DNA from: Amoebophrya sp. A120
Lineage: Eukaryota > Sar > Dinophyceae > Syndiniales > Amoebophryaceae
DNA: 64,000 bases
Direction of reading: 5' to 3'
Assembly: GCA_905178155.1 (NCBI GenBank)
Contig: CAJINV010000001.1
Location: 4,630,747-4,694,746, forward strand
The position numbers were made by a program, and so were the translations under genes. A model generated the notes under the pieces. It was given only the letters and a program-made list of their open reading frames with translations. It had not been told where the DNA came from and ran no database searches. Positions 58,501-64,000 of the stretch are shown one piece after another (the first letter of the stretch is position 1; every line of letters starts with the position of its first letter).

Positions 58501-60145
58501 GGTGGCGGATCCACGCGACCACTACCGCGTCAGCGTTCCTGGATGCGGGCTCGCCAGGCTTTTGTTTGAGGTAGCAAATAATTTTCTGTTCTCATCATGT
58601 TGAATGTCATGCAGCATGCAGTATCATGTCGCACATTTTTGAGAATTATACCACTCAGCCGCTCTCTGCTGATCATTATCAAGAATCACAATGAATCGCT
58701 GCAGGTTGTGAACCGAGGGTATTGTGGTGAGGGAAACGAGTTTTCTTGGCACATGATGATGATGGGCGACTTCATCCTAAATTGCTGCGACGAACCGAAT
58801 ATGTACACCATATACCCATGGGCGACGTCATACAAGGAAAAGATCACGGACGAGTAAATAAATATAACATAGAGTAGTTTTTTTTCGATTAAGGTCGCAC
58901 GCAGTGTACTCACGGAGCTCCCTCCTATCCGTGTATAATTATCTGGTCGTCATGTATTGTAGGTATAGTAGCGCCATAGATCATAGAAGTGGAAGTGCAT
59001 GTAGCAGTGTCTAAAGGGCCTCTTTAAATCCATTGCCATACGTTCTTTTACCAGGGGTCGGCTGAAAGGCATCCGGATTCCGGATGTGTCAGTGCTCCGG
59101 GAACTGACCAACCCGAAGCGCACCCTACCCGTGGTCGGCTTCGGGATGGCGTCCGGGGACTTCACTGAGATTTACGGGCGCGAGTCGCAGGTGGGACAGT
59201 GGGACGCGGTCCTGACCTGCTACTTCGTGGACACCGCGCGCAACATCTTTCTCTACATTCGCACCATCGCGAAGATGCTGCGGTCCGGCGGCGTGTGGGC
59301 GAACCTGGGGCCGCTGTTGTGGCACTTCGCGGAGACGCCGTATCAAATGTAAAAGTGTCTGGCTCTGGAAGAATGCAACTTGTCATGCTGATTTTGGATT
59401 CTAAAAAAATCTGTATTGCATGAGCAGCAAAGAGAGTCCAAGTTTTGCTACACGGAAAGAGCATTTGTCATGCGGTATAGGCATCAGGAAGCCCTCACAA
59501 AATCTGTGACGCTAGGGCATGCATCACAGACATCAGGAGTCATGCGAAATGTGCATGACAAACCTGGCAATCTTCCAGACCCAGACATTTTTGCATTTGA
59601 TATGCCGGAGCAGCACTCGATCGAGGTGTCGTACCACGAACTTATGCTCGCGGTCCGCATATCTTAATGAAAAATCCCCCCTCGCCATACTAAAACGGAG
59701 ATTTGTGTAGCGTGATTTGTGACCACAAATCATGTTGTCATGCTAGAAGGCAAAAGATGCGGACTGTAGTGCTGGCTGGCGTGGGAAAGCCTTTCATCTT
59801 CAGCATGCCAGGAGGCAACTGGAAGTGGGAAACAGCATGACAAACTTCCTGCAGTCCAGGCCAAGACTGCGCTTCTTGGCCTTCTAGCAATACAAGGCTA
59901 TAATTTGTGTACGCCAATCCAGCATCACAGATGTCTCTTTCGATATGGGGAGGGGTGATTTTTCCTCGCAATGCCGCAAGTACTTCGTGATTCGGGAGGA
60001 TCGCGACGTCCCCGTGGGACCGGGCTACAACTTCGACGACAACAGCACGCGCAACAACCGGTTTCGCCCAAAGCTCTTCGTGGGCATACGCAACAAGAAA
60101 CCGGTCAAGGGGGAGAGCAACCCGGTGTACAACGAGGAAATGTAG
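55561..60145 (+). CDS. N2227/carnosine N-methyltransferase-like protein
   Basis: Exons 55561-57289, 57523-57974, 58077-58208, 58424-58570, 58705-58853, 59055-59340, 59608-59659 and 59979-60145 give 1,037 residues. The first ~560 residues are Ser/Ala/Gln/Gly/Tyr-rich and disordered. The C-terminal ~460 are the methyltransferase: RIHYLGIAYSYLNYF, QLVRDWSEEGKE, ERDLAYKPLLDAL, the SAM-binding VPGCGLARLLFEV with GYCGEGNEFS, GMASGDFTEIYG, WDAVLTCYFVDTARN, and ANLGPLLWHF followed by IEVSYHEL. The family N-methylates carnosine in animals; the substrate here is unknown. Introns at 57290, 59341 and 59660 are introner-like elements, the last two reversed, and the one at 58209 lacks GT-AG. A possible extra 3' exon begins near 60212. 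The low-complexity head is unusual for this family. Confidence 0.85.
57290..57517 (+). mobile_element. Introner-like element, family H
   Basis: TATGATAGTGCACAACTCCC...CTCATTTGTA and TACAAATGAGGGGGAGGGGA...GTGCACTGTCATA pair for ~37 bp. GTCAG duplicated (57285-57289, 57518-57522). Confidence 0.92.
58209..58423 (+). mobile_element. Possible diverged introner-like element
   Basis: No GT-AG. AGATACCTAATTGAAAACAT at the left edge resembles the complement of the right edge (GTTTTCATGGTGATTTCT). Removal restores EEGKEERDLAYKP, the family sequence. It does not start TAT and no clean duplication is visible. Confidence 0.5.
59341..59602 (-). mobile_element. Introner-like element, family A1, reverse
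   Basis: TATCAAATGTAAAAGTGTCT...CAGACATTTTTGCATTTGATA; duplication 4 of 5 (CGCCG/TGCCG). The interior (GAATGCAACTTGTCATGCTG...AAAAAAATCTGTATTGCATG) is the reverse complement of the copy at 44313. Confidence 0.92.
59660..59973 (-). mobile_element. Introner-like element, family B, reverse
   Basis: TATCTTAATGAAAAATCCCC...GGGGTGATTTTTCCTCGCAATG (the terminal ATA has changed to ATG). CCGCA duplicated (59655-59659, 59974-59978). Same orientation as 34696. Only 52 nt of exon separates it from the previous element. Confidence 0.9.
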
Positions 60146-61497
60146 TCGTGAACGCAAATAACAGAGGACTCATCTGGACGAAATCGTGTTTTAGAAAGTT
60201 TTTAAAACTATAGGACGAGCAGGACTACACGACCGGGAAGAACAGCGACACCACTGAAGTCATATTGATACAAAACCCTGTAGATACAAGTATACACATC
60301 ATCAAAATACATCTTGGCAGCGATTTTGCAAACGAAACAGAGTAGGAGCAGCAAAGAGTAAATTTCTCATGTGAATGTTACTTGCTGGCACCGTTCGTTT
60401 GCGTTTCCCTTTCTTTTGCTCAAGACTCTGATGTAGTACCGCCCCCCAGATATTCTTGAAGAAACTACCCTTTCCCTTTCAATCGTTGCAGCTCAGCCTG
60501 TCTTGCGAAGGCACTGGATCAGGCGAGCACTGTACAATTCAAGTCTGGTCCTCTGCTCTTTCACATGTCGAGTTGGGTATTTATTTTGCCACGACGACCA
60601 TGATCCTCGTCAAGCTCTTGCTTAAGCGGCTTAGACAGGGACGATGGTACTATCTGCGCTGCACGAACAAACTGGAATAATTTCGTTGTCGCGAAGCAAA
60701 ATAAAAAAGCTCATGCTCGTCCGTCACCGCACCCCCGCTGTGAAGAATCACCCACAGTAGACGGGTGACATCCAGAGAATGTGCATGTATTGATTCCTTG
60801 CTCGTGACGAGACCGGATGAAGCCGGTCAGCCGGACGGGGGCTCCGGCGGGACGGGCCATCACAACTCTAAATTACCTTGTCTTTGTAGTTCTACTCGAC
60901 GTAACGCTGTTGAAAGTCTGACAGGCAGAAGAGCATAGAAAACAAACTACAGCGATATAATTCTTGAATGATTCAATTTTCACACTCCGATAAGCTAGCT
61001 TCGAAAGCGGAGTGATATTAAAGAGCTAGCTGTGCCTCTTGTCGTGTAAAAGGCACCTACTTTACTGTATCGAGATACCACGACAGCACTAATTCGACTT
61101 CTTTGTATAAAACTGCATTTAAGATAAGGGATGTTAAATGCGAAAGCGAACAATCTAGAAGGAGACAAACGATCTGCATAATCGAACCTTCACTTTTTAG
61201 CACAATCGAATTGAACGACAAAATGCCAAGGTGCCGACTGTTGCAAAACAGCAATTCGAGCAACAAAATTTCGCAAAAGCGACACACAGTTTTGTTCCGG
61301 GGGACAGAGAGTTGCCTCATCAAAGCCGGATACTCGTTTGTTTGATGTTGCGCCGTGTTTTTTTCTCACTGGCCGTTTATTTTGGTTCTCAATGACTTTT
61401 TCCTTTTTGGAGGAAAAAAAGCGAATTATACGTTCTTGCTGTGACCTAACTTACCCGGCGTAAATTCTTCTGCTTGGATGATCAAGTACGTCGATCC
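60146..61497. other. Intergenic region, possible terminal exon near 60212
   Basis: An intron-like segment from GTAGTC (60141) to CTATAG (~60211) is followed by a GC-richer stretch that reads DEQDYTTGKNSDTTEV in one frame. It could be a terminal exon of the methyltransferase gene, but the phase does not fit that frame with a GT donor. The remainder shows nothing. Confidence 0.35.
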
Positions 61498-62709
61498 ATG
61501 ACGAGTATCAGAAAACTAGTTGGTCGCTTGGACAGAAAGACATCGAAAGGTATTATGTTGGTGGGCATGTCCGTGGCCAAGAAATTCGCGAGCAGCGAAC
61601 CGATACAGGCGATCCGTCGTCAAGCGCGAAAGGTTTGTATGCTACAGCTGCAGACGCGTCTCTTTTTATCTTCCTCTGCGTCTACTGCTGAAAGCAGAAC
61701 TGGCGCTGGCAGTGGCACTTTACACGAAAAAATATTGTGTATTGGTCGAGCAGTAGTGACCGCCCACAAGAGCAGTAATCATGCAGGTCAGGGTCACCAG
61801 CAGGTGCAGGTTCCCGGATTTTTGTGCACGGCGACGTCGAGCTTCGGCAGTCCTTCTACTTGCTCAACAATTCGCAACAGGTTCAGCGCGACGTCCACGG
61901 TCTTTCGACCACAAAGTCGCAACTTCTCCTACTTTCCGCGAAAGGACTGGGGGTACGGACGGAGAAAGCAGGTGTATGCGCGGAAGCGGCAGTCGAAGAA
62001 TGCGCGCAACCTGCAACCGCGGTACATGGACAAGGCGAAGCAACGCGAGCAGGTGGTTAACAGCGAGAAGGGGAGCTACATTTACCGGTTCCGCCAGCGG
62101 CAGATTCGGGTGAGTCTGAAGCGGCTGCAGGACTACGGGCGGCTGGTGACCAACCGGAACCTGCAGGATGGCATTGATTTCCTGGAATCCATGGGCCGCC
62201 CGCACGCCGAGCCGATCATTGAGTGTCTGCGGAACGCGCGCGAGAACCTGACGGTTTTCCACGGCAAGGACCCCGCGCGGCTGGTGGTGCAAACCTTCCA
62301 GTGCTTGCGCGGGCGGTACGTGAAAAGCATAAAGTACAAGGCCATGAACAAGGTGGGGATCTGCCGCCACCCCCGGAACCACATTCTCGTCGGCGTGCGC
62401 GAAATGTCCCTGGAAGAATTTTTTCAGAAGGTCTACGTGGTCGGCAAAGTGCCCACGACACTCACCTGGGACATGCGACTAGCTCTGTTTGAGGGGCGGT
62501 GCGGGCCCGAAATGCATCGCCACTGGTCGCCGTATTTGACGAGTACCAGTCGCTGGCTGCACCGCAAGCGGCTGAAGTACCTAGACGCCACCAAGCAGCT
62601 TGACTTCTACAAGCTCCGGGACGAATGGATTGCACGCTACCAAGGCAATTGGTTGCGCAAAACTCGCGAGGCCCGGTCTGCAAGAGGGTTGAGTGAAATA
62701 AAGATATAA
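61498..62709 (+). CDS. uL22-like ribosomal protein, probably mitochondrial
   Basis: A single open frame of 403 residues from ATG 61498. The conserved part is residues ~180-330: QIRVSLKRLQDYGRLVTNRN, a helix FLESMGRPHAEPIIECLRNA, and VGICRHPRNHILVGVREMS, which fit the uL22 fold (helical pair and beta hairpin). A basic, Ser-rich N-terminus (MTSIRKLVGRLDRKTSKG) would suit import into mitochondria. Residues ~45-100 are Thr/Ser/Gly-rich and begin after GCGAAAG|GTTTGT (61632), so an in-frame intron there cannot be ruled out. The C-terminal ~90 residues are Arg/Trp/Tyr-rich and unassigned. The assignment is moderate because uL22 is short and divergent. Confidence 0.65.
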   Translation: MTSIRKLVGRLDRKTSKGIMLVGMSVAKKFASSEPIQAIRRQARKVCMLQLQTRLFLSSSASTAESRTGAGSGTLHEKILCIGRAVVTAHKSSNHAGQGHQQVQVPGFLCTATSSFGSPSTCSTIRNRFSATSTVFRPQSRNFSYFPRKDWGYGRRKQVYARKRQSKNARNLQPRYMDKAKQREQVVNSEKGSYIYRFRQRQIRVSLKRLQDYGRLVTNRNLQDGIDFLESMGRPHAEPIIECLRNARENLTVFHGKDPARLVVQTFQCLRGRYVKSIKYKAMNKVGICRHPRNHILVGVREMSLEEFFQKVYVVGKVPTTLTWDMRLALFEGRCGPEMHRHWSPYLTSTSRWLHRKRLKYLDATKQLDFYKLRDEWIARYQGNWLRKTREARSARGLSEIKI

Positions 62710-63262
62710 AGAGTGCACACTTGTTATCGTTGGTTGCAGCTTCTGATGGCTATTGTTTTTACCATCGAGAATTCACTAGCGAGCACTGCGGGCGCCTGGT
62801 GCCTTTTCTGGTATTGATTGATTTATTTTCGATCTTCACTGCGGCGCGCGATCTTCTGGCGCGTGTTGTTTTCGTGCGGCTTTTTTCAATATGCCCCCAA
62901 TATCGTCTTTTCTGCCGAGTCTGTTTGTTTCACGTGCGTGACAGATCAGCTTCAGATCCTGCTTCGGTACGATCCGATTTTTCTTGTTTTCTATTTCCAA
63001 TTTTTTTGCAAACACGTTGACGATGCCTATGTGTTTGGAATTTGGATCTTTGTGCAGCTTGATCACGACAACAAATATCATGATCTTTTACCGCCCATCG
63101 TTGCTTTCCGACAGCCTGGTGTGCCGTTGAAATTTCCTCTTGATATCTTTTGGCGAATGTTCAACTGGCCATTTCAAAAAAATTGATCACTCTGCCCTTA
63201 CAACTAAGTAAAAAGTGTACATGTGAAGTACGTTTCCCACCAGCGCCACACTTGGAAAGAAG
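62710..63262. other. Intergenic region
   Basis: T-rich, with no supported gene. Confidence 0.55.
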
Positions 63263-64000
63263 ATGTTGCCGATCCCGTTGCTGGAGTCGGCGTCGACTTC
63301 CTCTACCACGGGCGGGTCCCACGACATACGAAGGTGTCGATATTCCTTGACAAGGAAATCGGATCGCAGACCTGCCGTTTTAAAGCGGCACGTGAGGAAC
63401 TTGTTGGCAGTCGCGTCAATATGTGGTCGTGTCAGCGCAGTGGTCGACAAGCATGTTTTTTTCAAGGAGCTGCCGCCAGTGTACAGCGAGCCGCGCACCC
63501 TGGTGCTCGCCGAGGATCCAGATGCAGCGAGGGGCCAGTACTCCTTGCTCCTCACAGAGCTGCTGGACCGCAATCACAAGATCGCGTATGCTCCGCTCAA
63601 CATGAAGAACACGCCGCTTTTCGCATACGGGGAGCGCATTTACGAGCACGTTCTGCTGATACCAGGAACCGCGTCGTTCCCCAGCAGCGCGGTGAAGCCG
63701 GTAAAGTGATTGTAGTACATCGCTTTCTTGATTGAACGGGTTCTTCTAGTCGTTCTTTTCCAAAACGAAATCCGCCAGTGTACTATGTGTCACGATGAAG
63801 GGGACTAGCATTGATGGTGAACAATCGAAAGCAAAAAAATATTTCATTATACTAATCCAGCCCGGCTACCGGTCCACGCAAAAGGAACTGGAGATCCAGG
63901 GGCAGCAGAGAGGCAAGGCGAACCCGACGGCAAATTTGTCGGTCACAGAGATGCTGAAATTTATAGACGCTGGCGGCAACGTGTTGTTTTTCGGCAGCAA
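63263..64000 (+). CDS. DDOST: OST48 oligosaccharyltransferase subunit, 5' part
   Basis: Exon 63263-63700, a GT-AG intron (63701-63860), and a second exon that runs off the window. The frame reads SEPRTLVLAEDP, SLLLTELLDRNHKIAYA and FAYGERIYEHVLLIPG. After the intron come LSVTEMLKFIDAGGNVLFFG. This matches the N-terminus of the 48-kDa subunit (Wbp1/DDOST) of the ER complex that transfers glycans to Asn. A signal peptide should precede RTLVL; the segment NLLAVASICGRVSA is a weak candidate, so the real start may lie in an unseen upstream exon. Truncated by the window edge. Confidence 0.8.

Noticed and set aside
1480-59973. Reading the inverted-repeat elements as ordinary transposon insertions that kill the genes
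   Set aside because: Every gene with conserved family sequence is restored exactly when the elements are removed, in six or more unrelated essential-type genes, so they are more likely spliced or excised.
1-64000. tRNA or rRNA genes
   Set aside because: I found no cloverleaf or rRNA-like stretch by eye; tRNAscan-type and covariance searches would be decisive.

Overview
The window is eukaryotic nuclear DNA, most likely from an alveolate close to dinoflagellates. A syndinian parasite such as Amoebophrya is my best guess, by inference. The grounds are: thirteen or fourteen protein genes, all on the + strand and mostly about 0.2-1.6 kb apart; many short introns; a proton-translocating transhydrogenase in the fused beta-alpha order known from apicomplexans; and many coding-sequence insertions that look like introner elements. 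No bacterial operon features are present.

Layout. 388-17544: a very large gene (about 4,300 codons) with a RING finger and a helicase-like core of the DUF3638/DUF3645 type; its 5' end is uncertain. 17626-23078: a 1,726-residue low-complexity protein, either separate or a continuation of the first gene. 24646-27239: NOL10/Enp2, a nucleolar WD40 protein. 28575-32475: a six-TM cation channel with a cyclic-nucleotide-binding-like domain. 33763-35748: a Lys-rich/acidic coiled-coil protein. 36408-37058: a fold-back repeat. 37171-39023: an alpha-carbonic anhydrase. 39811-42239: a membrane-anchored ATP-grasp enzyme. 43118-47747: NAD(P) transhydrogenase (beta-alpha fusion). 48930-51036: an Lgt-like membrane protein. 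51825-54274: histidyl-tRNA synthetase. 55561-60145: an N2227/carnosine N-methyltransferase-type enzyme with a long disordered N-terminus. 61498-62709: a uL22-like, probably mitochondrial ribosomal protein. 63263-end: the N-terminal part of the OST48 oligosaccharyltransferase subunit. The neighbours do not form one pathway; the arrangement is a unidirectional gene array.

Two kinds of intron interrupt these genes. About 23 are ordinary GT-AG introns, and every donor I could place reads GTA. About 20 others are compact inverted-repeat elements that start TAT and almost all end ATA. Most are flanked by a 5-bp direct repeat and lack GT-AG borders. Removing the element plus one repeat copy restores the reading frame and the conserved protein in every well-bounded case. 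They fall into several families, three of which occur in both orientations in this window. All those I found lie in coding sequence and none in the intergenic DNA. This is the most striking content of the window: transposon-like elements that behave as ready-made introns. A DNA-level elimination model cannot be excluded from sequence alone.

Limits: exon borders were read by eye. They are firm where the frame and a conserved family agree. They are tentative at about 1013-1274, 2040-2310, 9038-9480, 9919-10395, 17400-17626, 38139-38266 and 58209-58423.
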